Part shown: positions 43,308 through 51,837 of the stretch, in pieces
Layout of the letters: every line of letters starts with the position of its first letter
Numbering within the stretch: position 1 is the stretch's first letter
Assembly (NCBI RefSeq): GCF_004762035.2
Contig: NZ_SIJK02000001.1
Location: 20,202-84,201, forward strand
Direction: 5' to 3'
Source of the DNA: Candidatus Chloroploca mongolica
GTDB taxonomy: Bacteria; Chloroflexota; Chloroflexia; Chloroflexales; Chloroflexaceae
DNA length: 64,000 nucleotides
Notes under the pieces: model-generated
The model's input: only the letters and a program-made list of their open reading frames with translations
What the model was told of the DNA's origin: nothing
Database searches by the model: none
Made by a program: the position numbers and the translations under genes

Positions 43308-44774
43308 TTAGCCTGCTTGTCCCATGCGCGCCAGGTCGTCAAGGCTCATCTTCTGCTCGTGATGCCGAGCCAGTTCACGCCAGACCAGCGTCTGGTTCTG
43401 GCGTTCTTCATGCCCGACGATCACCACAACGTCAACGCCCCGGCGTGCTGCATCGCTCAGATTGCGCCCCACGGCGCGCCCACGCAGATCAACGGTGACA
43501 ATCATGTTCTGGGCACGCAATTGCCGCGCCACCTGCTGGGCATAGCCATAATCATCATCGGTAACCGGTGCCACCAGGACGTGCTGACGGCGACTGGGGG
43601 GAGGCGTGAGCTTGCTAGCAGCGACGACACGTTCGAGGCCATAGGCAAAGCCAACCGCAGGAACGCGCCCGCGCCCACCGAGGGCAGCGACCAGATCATC
43701 ATAGCGCCCACCACCACACAGTTGCAGACCGCTGGCATCATCAATCTCAAAGATCATGCCGCTATAGTAGTGCAACCCGCGCCCCAACCCGGCCTCAATC
43801 CGGATGTGTTCGGCGTCAAGCCCGTGCGCCTCGAGCAGTTCAACCAACGCCCCCAACTCCTGGTAGGCGGGTGCTTCAAGGTTATACTCGCTGAGCATCG
43901 CGGCCATGGCAGGCATTGCGGTCGCGGGTGGACCACTGAGGCTCGTCAAGTGGGTGAGGATTGTCAGGGCGTGGTCAATCGCCGCCTGTTCGTCGCGGCG
44001 GCGCAACTTGCGCAACAAGCGTGCCACAATCTCTTCAGGATGGCGCGTGCCCGTACTGAGGTCAAGTTCCATCATGCGGAGCGTCTGAAGCAACCAGGCG
44101 GCTGATTGGCTCTCGTCGATCCCGGGAGGCAACTCGAGGCCTGCCGGTATTTCGCTATTGTCTTCATGCAACCGTTCACGGATGACCTCGGGGCCGCGGG
44201 TGCGGAGGCGATCAAGCCCCCAGACCAGAATGCCCTGCGTACGTTCGGTGAGGCCGAGTTGGGCAAGGATTTCGCGCACGAGACCGACATGGCCAATCAG
44301 CACACGGTAGTCGTTGATCCCCACAGCCTCAAGGCCCGCGCATGCCACAGCGAGTGCCTCGGCATCAGCGCGCGGGGCAGGGCCACCAATGATCTCGCCC
44401 CCGATCTGGGTAAACTGGCGATACGTGTGGCGTTGTGGGCGTTCATAACGAAAGACCGGCCCGCTATAACTCAGACGTAGCGGCAGGGGTTGATCCTGCA
44501 AATGGGCCACATAAGCCCGCAGGACTGAGGCTGTCCATTCAGGCCGCAGGGCGAGGTCGCGCCCACCAAAGCTAAACTCATAGACCTTGCCGGCCAGTTC
44601 CTCACCGAGCTTGCGTTGATAGAGATCGCGGTGTTCGATGATCGGCAGATCAACGGATGCATAGCCATAGGCCTCAAGGATTGCCTCGATGTGCGAACGC
44701 ACCCGTATGGCCTCACCCTGGGCAGCAGGAAGCAGATCACGCATCCCGCGAACGACCTCAAGCGTACCACTCAC
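43308..44774 (-). CDS. hisS: Histidyl-tRNA synthetase (HisS-like class II synthetase)
   Basis: 488 aa from a GTG with GAGGAAG 7 nt upstream. Class II motifs: motif 1 region RGMRDLLP and YGYASVDLPIIEHRDLY; motif 2 FRYERPQRHTYRQFTQIGGE; histidine-specific GLGRGLHYYSGMIFEI (family form RGLDYYTGxxFE, with D replaced by H); motif 3 AVGFAYGLERVV. A C-terminal anticodon-like domain (HVLVAPVTDDDYGYAQQVA) is present. It could be a second HisS or a HisZ-like paralogue; the anticodon domain and the long HisG favour a synthetase. It is first gene of the his-pur unit. Confidence 0.82.
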   Translation of the reverse strand: MSGTLEVVRGMRDLLPAAQGEAIRVRSHIEAILEAYGYASVDLPIIEHRDLYQRKLGEELAGKVYEFSFGGRDLALRPEWTASVLRAYVAHLQDQPLPLRLSYSGPVFRYERPQRHTYRQFTQIGGEIIGGPAPRADAEALAVACAGLEAVGINDYRVLIGHVGLVREILAQLGLTERTQGILVWGLDRLRTRGPEVIRERLHEDNSEIPAGLELPPGIDESQSAAWLLQTLRMMELDLSTGTRHPEEIVARLLRKLRRRDEQAAIDHALTILTHLTSLSGPPATAMPAMAAMLSEYNLEAPAYQELGALVELLEAHGLDAEHIRIEAGLGRGLHYYSGMIFEIDDASGLQLCGGGRYDDLVAALGGRGRVPAVGFAYGLERVVAASKLTPPPSRRQHVLVAPVTDDDYGYAQQVARQLRAQNMIVTVDLRGRAVGRNLSDAARRGVDVVVIVGHEERQNQTLVWRELARHHEQKMSLDDLARMGQAG

Positions 44775-44833
44775 AGCATCTTCCTCTTCGCTAACGCCCT
44801 CACAGCCGCAAGAAGTATAGTACGGTTAGCTTT

Positions 44834-45231
44834 TCAGCGCAAGGGAAGTTCCTTCGGGTCAGCATCAATCGGTGAGCAGATTTCAACCAACGGGCCATCT
44901 GGGCAGCGGACATACGAGACCACTTGGCCCCACGGCTTCGTCTCAGGCGCTTTCAGCTCGGTCGCACCCGCAGCCAGGGCTTTCGTGTGGGCGTCAGCGA
45001 CCGGGGCGTCACCAGCGCAACTTCAACGCCAAGGGGTGTCCTGGATCCGCTTGCCGCAACAAACCCGTTGGACAGATTCATGTGCCCCAAGGCATGCGAT
45101 GCGCACGCAAGCGGAGTTGCTCCCGTCTCAAGTTCGCCGTAGTCGCCAGACGCGTGAAGAAAGCGTCGTGCGAGCCCAAAGGCACGCTCAAAGAAGGCCA
45201 ACGATGCACCGACATTGGGAACATATCTGCG
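44834..45231 (-). pseudogene. VOC-family (glyoxalase-like) gene, frameshifted and 5'-broken
   Basis: Read on the minus strand, YVPNVGASLAFFERAFGL and LGHMNLSNGFVAA match the first half of a VOC protein. After VEVALVTP the frame is lost at a CCCC run (about 45011). Removing one C restores VADAHTKALAAGATELK and then VVSYVRCPDGPLVEICSPI to a stop at 44834. An in-frame TAG at 45232-45234 precedes the fragment where a start codon is expected. The rest of the 44775-45384 spacer is featureless. Confidence 0.75.
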
Positions 45232-45384
45232 CTACCTGTATCCGCGAGGGCCATTGTACCATCTGGCTCAAAAGATGGGAAGCTGCGAGACGATGCTCTT
45301 GCAGGGCGATGACCTCAAACGCACGAGCGCACAAGTCACGCTGTCATCCGTCAGACCTCGCAGGTCTAGCAGACGTGCGAGGTC

Positions 45385-46635
45385 TCACAGCGTTAGTTTT
45401 GCGGTATTGCGAAAAAACTGCACACTGGTCCAGACCAGTGCCACGGCGACCACGGACAACACCAGTAGCATCGTGTTCTGGAACGTTTCGCGGGCCGGGT
45501 TGTTGGTGGCCACCAGGATCAGGAACGCGGTGTACGCAACGTAGCTGCCCAGGAAGAAGACGCCCTCCCAGCGAGCGATGGTGAACCCTGTGAAGAAAAT
45601 TGGCAGGCAGGCCACCGCGACGGCGATCATGATCGGCAGATCAAAGCTGATCACCTGTGGGTTCACGTTCAGCCCGCCCGGCGTCACGATTGCCGAGAGG
45701 CCAAGAATGCCGAGAATGTTGAAGATATTCGAACCGACAATGTTGCCGATGGCGATGTCGCGCTCCTTGCGAATGGTGGCGATGATCGAGGTGGCGAGCT
45801 CGGGTAATGAGGTACCAGCGGCGACGATCGTCAGGCCGATGATCAGGTTGCTGACGCCAAGGCTGCGGGCGATCGTCGTTGAGGAGTCGATCAGGTAGTC
45901 TGCACCGAGCATCAGGATGCCGAGGCCTGCGATGATAAAGCCGACCTGGTGGGCAATGTCGCCGCCCTTTGTGGTGCCGCTTTTGCCGAAGAGCGAGCCG
46001 GCGATGAAGAGCACCGTGCCTACGGTGAGCAAGCCGACCACTGCTACATTGAACCAGCCGAAGAAGAAGCCCGCCACGGCCAGAGCTAGCACTGCTACTG
46101 CCCCACCAAGCCAGAGGGGACTCTTCGCGGCGATGGTATCGATCGTCACCGACTCCTCGGTGTCCTTCGCAGACGCCGTCTCCTTGCGGCTCGCGATCAC
46201 TGACCAGCCAGTGTAGCCGACGATGCCAGCGAAGAGCAGCATGCCGTCTAGCAGGCCGATCTTGCCGTCGAAGGCCAGGAGCAGCAGCAGGAAGGAGATG
46301 ACGATCATGATCGGCACCTCGCGGCGCACCAGTTGCCGCGAGACCAGCAGCGGTAGGATCAGCGTGCAGACACCGAGGATGAGCAGCACGTTGAAGATGT
46401 TCGAACCCACCACATTGCCAACAGCGATGTCGGGGTTGCCCGCGAGGCCCGCCTGGATGCTCACCGCCAGTTCGGGCGAGCTCGTGCCGAAGGCCACCAC
46501 GGTCAGTCCAATTACCAGGGGCGAGATACCAAAGACCGTGGCGACACTCGACGCGCCCCGTACCAGCAACTCGCCGCCCACCACCAGCAGTGCCAGCCCG
46601 GCCAGCAGCATCAGCAGGATCGTAAACCAGTCCAT
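45385..46635 (-). CDS. Calcium/sodium:cation antiporter (CaCA family, YrbG-like)
   Basis: 416 aa from the ATG at 46635 (GAGAGGAG upstream). Ten or so membrane helices are arranged as two inverted halves. Each half carries an alpha-repeat: FGTSSPELAVSIQAGL with VGNVVGSNIFN, and AGTSLPELATSIIATI with IGNIVGSNIFN. The acidic ion-binding residues (PE in both repeats) are intact. A loop of about 60 residues between halves (SRKETASAKDTEE) is longer than in E. coli YrbG. It probably exports Ca2+ against Na+ or H+. The gene is alone. Confidence 0.92.
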   Translation of the reverse strand: MDWFTILLMLLAGLALLVVGGELLVRGASSVATVFGISPLVIGLTVVAFGTSSPELAVSIQAGLAGNPDIAVGNVVGSNIFNVLLILGVCTLILPLLVSRQLVRREVPIMIVISFLLLLLAFDGKIGLLDGMLLFAGIVGYTGWSVIASRKETASAKDTEESVTIDTIAAKSPLWLGGAVAVLALAVAGFFFGWFNVAVVGLLTVGTVLFIAGSLFGKSGTTKGGDIAHQVGFIIAGLGILMLGADYLIDSSTTIARSLGVSNLIIGLTIVAAGTSLPELATSIIATIRKERDIAIGNIVGSNIFNILGILGLSAIVTPGGLNVNPQVISFDLPIMIAVAVACLPIFFTGFTIARWEGVFFLGSYVAYTAFLILVATNNPARETFQNTMLLVLSVVAVALVWTSVQFFRNTAKLTL

Positions 46636-46959
46636 ATTCAAGTCTCCTCTCAATCGAGATGCGCGTTCACTTGGAGGAGCGGGGCCGGGTGCGCGCATCG
46701 CCTTGGCCCCACTGGATACATTTTCTTACGACCGCGCCATAAGCCGAGCCTCTGACCAAGTATACGGCCAGTGCGCCCTCCTCAACGTTTGGAAAGCATT
46801 TGCTGCCAAGGTGTGCAGGCCCAAATGGTTCCCAAATACCGGGTAGTGCGCTAGAAGCGTATACTCGTAAACGAACTTCGTACCTAGCGGCCTTGTTACC
46901 CGTAGGAACGCGGTCGGTGCGCAAGGTATGTGAACGATTGACAAGAAAGGGTGATCATA
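46636..46959. other. Intergenic stretch, no gene seen
   Basis: It separates the antiporter (minus) from a small plus-strand ORF. Several frames are open over 60-80 codons but none has both a ribosome site and a recognisable protein. TTGACA-like GATTGACA at about 46936 lies just before the small ORF. Confidence 0.4.
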
Positions 46960-47109
46960 ATGCGTATCCAGAAACAGCAGCAGGCTAGGGGCCGCAGTCA
47001 GACCCGCAAAAGCGCTACTCTTAGCCTGACCATTCTGGCCCTCACGATCACATTGGTCGCGATTGGCCTCGCCGCATTTGCGATGGATCTGCTCTTCCGC
47101 ACGCTCTGA
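46960..47109 (+). CDS. Small single-helix membrane protein
   Basis: 49 aa. The ATG at 46960 follows AAAGGGTGATC. A basic N-terminus (MRIQKQQQARGRSQTRK) is followed by one hydrophobic helix (LSLTILALTITLVAIGLA) and a short tail. The positive-inside pattern suggests the N-terminus is cytoplasmic. No family recognised; it does not resemble KdpF. It lies before the KdpD/KdpE-like pair but a repeat-rich spacer intervenes. Confidence 0.5.
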   Translation: MRIQKQQQARGRSQTRKSATLSLTILALTITLVAIGLAAFAMDLLFRTL

Positions 47110-47158
47110 GTCCTTAGACCTGGTTTCAGAAGGGCCGGATCAGCTTGACCCTCGACGC

Positions 47159-47210
47159 GGAGTGCCGACTTCAGTCGGCTGAACTGGAAGCCAACTGAAG
47201 TCGGCACTCC
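47159..47210. repeat. GTGCCGACTTCAGTCGGC palindrome
   Basis: Full-length copy; its right arm has one change (GCCAACTGAAGTCGGC) that breaks perfect pairing. Confidence 0.75.
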
Positions 47211-47260
47211 GATGAGCGTAAAGGGTGTCAGCATCGTTCGCCACCACGTGGTGTGCCCTG

Positions 47261-47296
47261 GGAGTGCCGGCTTTAGCCGGCTAAAGCCGGCACTCC
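47261..47296. repeat. Variant palindrome GGAGTGCCGGCTTTAGCCGG
   Basis: A shorter, perfectly self-complementary relative of the family (GGAGTGCCGGC...GCCGGCACTCC) with CTTTAGCCGGCTAAAG in the centre. It lies 50 nt from the copy at 47159, upstream of the sensor kinase gene. Confidence 0.7.
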
Positions 47297-47384
47297 GAAG
47301 CAAACCGTTGACTTTTCAGACAGCCTCTTCGGAAATAATCCGGTATGCGCAACACGGGCGAGACCTCACAGATCTGCCTGACGG

Positions 47385-47390
47385 TATAAT
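47385..47390 (+). promoter_or_regulatory. TATAAT directly before the sensor kinase start
   Basis: A perfect -10 hexamer ends 7 nt before the ATG at 47398, so a transcript from it would start at or next to the start codon. No good -35 is present. The AGGGAG between it and the ATG is too close for a normal ribosome site. Confidence 0.45.
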
Positions 47391-47397
47391 AGGGAGT

Positions 47398-48870
47398 ATG
47401 GCTATCCCTCGTGTTACCGCGCTTCAGCGGGCAGCCGCGTCAATGGTACGCGCCCCGCTCGCCCAGGTTGTGATCAGTATCGCAGCGATTGGTCTCATCA
47501 CGATCCTGATGCTTCAACAACAGGACGTGATCCACTCGGCCACTGCGGCACTGATCTATATGCTTGTGGTGCTATTGAGTGCCATGCGCTTTGGGCACCA
47601 CGCCAGCCTGTCGGGTGCTCTGCTCGCCTCGCTCGCCTTTAGCTACTTCTTCGTCCCGCCCTATGGTGGGTTCGCCCTCACCTCACTCGAAAGTGGCGTG
47701 CGGCTCGGGGTCTTTCTGAGTGTCGCACTGCTGGTCAGTGGGTTGGCGAGTGCGGCCCGACGTCAGGCGCTGATCGCCGAACGCCGCACCAGCGAACTGA
47801 GTGCCCTCTATCAGCTCAGTCAGGCGCTAAGTGCCGAGTTGACCCAGGAGCGCATCCCACCAATCGTCGCCCGGATGACGCCTCAAATCCTCGCTGTACC
47901 CGCATGTCAGGTACTACTCGCTGAGGCAGGCGACGCGCCGCCCCCACCCGACCTCGCCGGGGACTACGAGGATGTGCCATTGTACGCCGAACAGCGCCAG
48001 ATTGGCGTGCTCCGCGTGCGTCGCCCGGTGACCGGTATCCCCTACAACGCAAGCGAGCACGAGTTGCTGGCTACCATCGCTGCCCAGGTGAGCCTGGTGA
48101 TCGAGCGAGTACGGCTGAGCGAGATGGCCGGGCAGGCCCGCGCCCTGGCAGAGTCCGACCGGTTGAAGTCGACGCTGCTCTCGCTCGTCTCGCACGATCT
48201 GCGCACCCCCCTGGCCGTCATCAAGGGCCTGGCGACCAGCCTGCTCGACCCGGCGGTGTTATGGAGCGACGCCCAGCGCCGCGAGTTGCTGGACACGATC
48301 AGCGTCGAGACCGACCGGCTCAACCGGATCGTCGGTGATCTGCTTGAGATGTCACAGATCGAGGCGGGGGCTATTCCTCAGTCCCGGTCTTTGCACGACC
48401 TTGACGAACTGATCGGCACCGTGGCTGGGGAGTTGGCCACCCGGCATCCGGGCACCCAGTTGATCCTCGGGGTGCCCGACGACCTGCCCTGGGTGCGGAT
48501 CAGCTATGGCCAGATCGAACACGTGCTGCGGAACCTGCTCGAGAATGCAGCCGCCTATGCTCCAGTGGGGAGCTTGATCGAAGTTGCGGCGCAGGTCGAG
48601 GGGCAGCAGATCCGCGTGGAAGTGCGCGATCGGGGGCCGGGGGTACCTGATGCGCTGCGCGAGCGCATCTTCGAGAAGTTTGTGCGCGCTGCGGCAGCCG
48701 AGCGTCACGCGGCGGGCACCGGCTTGGGCCTGGCCATCTGCAAGGGGCTAGTCGAGGCCCACGGCGGAGCGATCTGGGTGGAGGCGCGGCCCGGTGGCGG
48801 GGCGGTGTTTGCCTTCACACTGCCGGTCGCCAGCCGGCAAATCACGCCGCCTCGGGCGGGAATCGCATAG
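47398..48870 (+). CDS. KdpD-like sensor histidine kinase (DUF4118-GAF-HisKA-HATPase)
   Basis: 490 aa from the ATG at 47398. A four-helix DUF4118 membrane domain (about 25-120, with SYFFVPPYGGFAL) is the part shared with KdpD; the N-terminal KdpD and Usp domains are absent. A GAF-like domain (about 130-245) follows, then HisKA with the phospho-acceptor in LLSLVSHDLRTPLAVIKG, and HATPase_c with LRNLLENAAAYAP, RDRGPGVP and GTGLGLAICKGLVEAHGG. It forms a pair with the regulator that starts 14 nt later. No kdpFABC genes are in the window, so the signal may be something other than potassium. Confidence 0.88.
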   Translation: MAIPRVTALQRAAASMVRAPLAQVVISIAAIGLITILMLQQQDVIHSATAALIYMLVVLLSAMRFGHHASLSGALLASLAFSYFFVPPYGGFALTSLESGVRLGVFLSVALLVSGLASAARRQALIAERRTSELSALYQLSQALSAELTQERIPPIVARMTPQILAVPACQVLLAEAGDAPPPPDLAGDYEDVPLYAEQRQIGVLRVRRPVTGIPYNASEHELLATIAAQVSLVIERVRLSEMAGQARALAESDRLKSTLLSLVSHDLRTPLAVIKGLATSLLDPAVLWSDAQRRELLDTISVETDRLNRIVGDLLEMSQIEAGAIPQSRSLHDLDELIGTVAGELATRHPGTQLILGVPDDLPWVRISYGQIEHVLRNLLENAAAYAPVGSLIEVAAQVEGQQIRVEVRDRGPGVPDALRERIFEKFVRAAAAERHAAGTGLGLAICKGLVEAHGGAIWVEARPGGGAVFAFTLPVASRQITPPRAGIA

Positions 48871-48884
48871 TGGAGGAGTCGGCC

Positions 48885-49580
48885 ATGGCGCGAATTCTGG
48901 TGGTGGATGACGAGCCGCAAATCAGGCGCATGCTGCAGACTGTCCTGAGCGCTTATGGGCATACGGTGGCAATCGCGCCGGATGGTGCTGCTGCGGTGGC
49001 GCAGGCGGCGAATTGGCAACCAGAGGTCATGATCCTCGACCTGGGCCTACCGCAACTCGATGGACTTGAGGTCGTGCGCCAGGTGCGAAGCTGGTCACGG
49101 GTGCCGATCATCGTGTTGACGGTGCGAGGGGCCGAGCAGGACAAGGTAGCCGCGCTCGATCTGGGTGCCGACGATTACCTGACCAAGCCCTTTGGGATGG
49201 ACGAATTGCTGGCCCGCTTGCGGGTGGCGCTGCGAAACGCGGCCTGGCGCCAGGGGGCCGACGAGCCAGTCGTGGTCTTCGGCCCGCTGTGCATCGACCG
49301 GGCGCGCCGCCGCGTCGCGCTCGCCGGACAGGAGGTTCGGCTGACCCCGACGGAGTACCAACTCTTGACGCTGCTTGCCGCGAGCGCGGGCAAAGTGTTG
49401 ACCCACCAGCACATCCTCACCACGATCTGGGGGCCGGGTGCCGCCGACGATGTGCCGACGCTCCGCGTATTTATCACGCAGCTGCGCAAGAAGATCGAGC
49501 CGAACCCTGCGCAACCCATCCTGATCCGCAATGAGCCGGGCATCGGCTACCGCTTCCAGGCTCCGCTGGATCCCCCGTAG
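48885..49580 (+). CDS. OmpR/KdpE-type response regulator
   Basis: 231 aa from the ATG at 48885 with GGAGGAG upstream; a GTG at 48870 is in frame but inside the ribosome-site region. Receiver domain: ILVVDDEPQIRRML, phosphorylated Asp in VMILDLGLPQLDG, KPFGMDELLARL. The winged-helix output domain (about 135-228) has LTPTEYQLLTLLA and GIGYRFQAP. It pairs with the kinase upstream. Its 3' end overlaps the tail of the cobQ remnant on the other strand by about 34 nt. Confidence 0.92.
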   Translation: MARILVVDDEPQIRRMLQTVLSAYGHTVAIAPDGAAAVAQAANWQPEVMILDLGLPQLDGLEVVRQVRSWSRVPIIVLTVRGAEQDKVAALDLGADDYLTKPFGMDELLARLRVALRNAAWRQGADEPVVVFGPLCIDRARRRVALAGQEVRLTPTEYQLLTLLAASAGKVLTHQHILTTIWGPGAADDVPTLRVFITQLRKKIEPNPAQPILIRNEPGIGYRFQAPLDPP

Positions 49581-50528
49581 GTTCCGGCGTACGTCACGGC
49601 TTGGTCAGTTCCATTGCGACAGCGGCTCCAGCGTTTAGCGCGCAAGCAACTGATCGAGATGGTGCCTATCGAGCGCAGCTTGCACATGCTCAGCGAGCCG
49701 GTGGTGATGCCGCGCCGCACCGCGATGCGGCACAGTGCTGCGACGAGCGTGCTTTTGCCGACCGAGGAGGCGGTGCCGAGAACCATCCAGGTCAGCTGAA
49801 AGGTGCCAACGCGTGCGATCAACACTGGTGCGGCCAGCAGATAGCCCAAACGTAACCCGGCCAGGGCATAGCTTTTGGTCAGCGAGTGCAGGGTGATCAG
49901 GTGCGGCGACGATGCTTCGGGCAGCGACGCGCTATCCTGGCGTTGCAGATCGCTATACGAGCGATCCAGGATCAGGTAGCCCCCATCTGTCGCACTGATC
50001 GTGGTAAGCATCTGCATGATCGCCGACGAGAGCATCACCCCGGTGGGATTATTTGGCGCACAGATCCAGGTGAGCTGTGGGCGCAGCGTGTGCATCAGCG
50101 CGCTTCAGCGCTGGGCCATCGGGGTGAAAAGCACTTTCCGGCTGTGTTTGTAGCTCGACAACGTGCGCACCCATCAACCTACTCGCATACGCATATTCGC
50201 CGTAGGTTGGCCCGATCACAAAAACACTATCGCCGGGGTGCAGCAGGGCACGGGCGACCAGGTGGATCAGCTCGTTGGCCCCGTTCCCCGGCAGGATGGC
50301 CTCGGGCTCACATGCATGACGCTCAGCCAGGGCTTGCCGGAGCCGCACGCAGCTGCGATCCGGATACGGGGCGGGATCGAGGGTCGCCAGCGCTGCCCGC
50401 ACACCCGCAGGTGGTCCAAACGGATTGAGATTGCTGCTGAAATCGAGCACGCTGTCGGGTTGCACCCCCAGTGCCGCCAGTTCACGTTCATCAAGGGCAC
50501 CGTGGACTACTCGATTGGGCGTGCCCAT
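49547..50528 (-). pseudogene. cobD: Chimeric remnant: cobD (threonine-P decarboxylase-like) joined to the start of cobQ
   Basis: The first part (50528 to about 50100) is the N-terminus of a CobD/HisC-type aminotransferase: NRVVHGALDERELA, DFSSNLNPFGPP, LPGNGANELIHLVA. A +1-type frameshift near 50100 moves the match to a second frame: LTWICAPNNPTGVML, ILDRSYSDL, with the PLP-lysine region LHSLTKSYALAGLRLGYL. At about 49800 the sequence switches abruptly to MVLGTASSVGKSTLVAALCR, the P-loop start of cobyric acid synthase CobQ, which again goes out of frame. The last third of cobD and nearly all of cobQ are missing. It overlaps cobU by 22 nt. Confidence 0.8.
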
Positions 50529-51061
50529 GCGACCTCCAAGGCCTTCAACTCAACCGCGATCCCGCAGACTACCAGATAGACGTCGGTTGCCGCCGCGGCG
50601 ACCTGCTGATTGGCTCGCCCAAGCAGATCACGATAGACGCGGCCAAGCGGATAGTCCGGCACGATCCCCATACCGACCTCGTTTGTCACCACGATCAGGG
50701 TCAGATCGTGCGCATGTGTTGCCTCCAGGATGGCGCTGATTTCGGCAGTGACGGCTTGATCCGGGGCGGCTTCATTGGCCAGCAGCACATTGCTGACCAA
50801 GAGCGCGAGGCAATCGAGCACGACGACGGTTCCTGGCGCGACGTTCGCCAGCGCCGTCGCGACCTCTAGCGGCTGCTCGCAGGTTGTCCAGGTTGCGGGA
50901 CGGCGCTGCTGGTGATGCGCGATCCGTTCGCGCATCTCATCGTCGCGTGCTTCAGCCGTCGCCAAATAGGTCACCGGGCGATGCAGACGAGCGGCGTAGT
51001 GTTCGGCACGCGCACTTTTGCCGCTCCGCGCCCCACCCGTAAACAGAATGACCGTGCTCAT
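50507..51061 (-). CDS. cobU: Adenosylcobinamide kinase / adenosylcobinamide-phosphate guanylyltransferase
   Basis: 184 aa. CobU phosphorylates adenosylcobinamide and activates it with GTP. Visible: P-loop FTGGARSGKSARAE, the Walker-B-like VVLDCLALLVSN, and VTNEVGMGIVPDYPLGR. It starts inside the cobS stop (ATGA overlap). All key motifs are intact, unlike the flanking genes. With cobS and cobT it forms a complete lower-ligand assembly set that could act in salvage. Confidence 0.93.
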   Translation of the reverse strand: MSTVILFTGGARSGKSARAEHYAARLHRPVTYLATAEARDDEMRERIAHHQQRRPATWTTCEQPLEVATALANVAPGTVVVLDCLALLVSNVLLANEAAPDQAVTAEISAILEATHAHDLTLIVVTNEVGMGIVPDYPLGRVYRDLLGRANQQVAAAATDVYLVVCGIAVELKALEVAWARPIE

Positions 51062-51837
51062 AGGGCAAACCTCGCTGCTGCGGTGATGGCGGCCAGGGCC
51101 ACCACTTCGGTTCCTTCACACAGGGCCCCATATGTATCACCCGTGAGCCCACCGAGGTCACGGGTCCACCAGCGCCCAAGCAGATACGCCCCACCGCCGA
51201 CGAGCAGGAACGCAACGATGCCGCCGAGTCCGGCAATGGCGACCACGGTCACGGCCACCACAACGCTGATACCGCTCAGCGTACCACGGCTCACCTGACC
51301 GTGGACGCTGCTTCCGAGGCCATCAGTACGGGCCAGCGGAAACCGCACGATGGCCGCGATCATCGCCCAGCGCCCAAGCATTGGCGCGAGCAGCACGGCG
51401 TACCACCAGTGTTCGCCGGCGTCGGCAAGGAAGGCTACCTTCAAGAGCAGGACAGCAACGAGGGCCAGGGTGCCCATGGCACCGATGTGGCTATCCTTCA
51501 TGATCGCCAGCTTGCGCTCACGCGGCCGCCAACTCATCACCGCGTCGAAGGTGTCGCTCACGCCATCAAGATGCAGCCCGCCGGTGAGGATGGCCCAGGC
51601 AACCACGACCAAGGCGGCCTGAACGAGTGGCGGCCAGAAGAGACTGGCGATCCACCCGGTTCCAACCAGGATGAGGCCGATGATTGCCCCAACCAGCGGA
51701 AAATACGGCACCGCCCCGGCAAGACCACGGCCCAAGGCTGGGGCAGGCCATGGCAGTGGGATCGTGGTTAAAAACCGCAGCGCGGTGTCGAGATCGTGCG
51801 TGAAGGCACCCCCTGATGAAGGTTCGCGGTCAGTCAT
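51058..51837 (-). CDS. cobS: Adenosylcobinamide-GDP ribazoletransferase (cobalamin synthase)
   Basis: 259 aa, about six membrane helices. It joins AdoCbi-GDP with alpha-ribazole to make adenosylcobalamin phosphate. Conserved stretches: FLTTIPLPWP, the metal-binding GGLHLDGVSDTFDAV, KDSHIGAMGTLAL and APMLGRWAMI. The start overlaps the cobT stop by 4 nt. It is intact and of normal length. Confidence 0.93.
   Translation of the reverse strand: MTDREPSSGGAFTHDLDTALRFLTTIPLPWPAPALGRGLAGAVPYFPLVGAIIGLILVGTGWIASLFWPPLVQAALVVVAWAILTGGLHLDGVSDTFDAVMSWRPRERKLAIMKDSHIGAMGTLALVAVLLLKVAFLADAGEHWWYAVLLAPMLGRWAMIAAIVRFPLARTDGLGSSVHGQVSRGTLSGISVVVAVTVVAIAGLGGIVAFLLVGGGAYLLGRWWTRDLGGLTGDTYGALCEGTEVVALAAITAAARFAL

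Noticed and set aside
41465..44774. Calling the HisS-like protein HisZ
   Set aside because: HisZ normally accompanies short HisG, whereas HisG here has its own C-terminal regulatory domain and the HisS-like protein keeps an anticodon-like domain.
49601..50428. Plus-strand frames across the cobD-cobQ region
   Set aside because: The minus strand carries the P-loop and aminotransferase motifs; the plus-strand translations show none.
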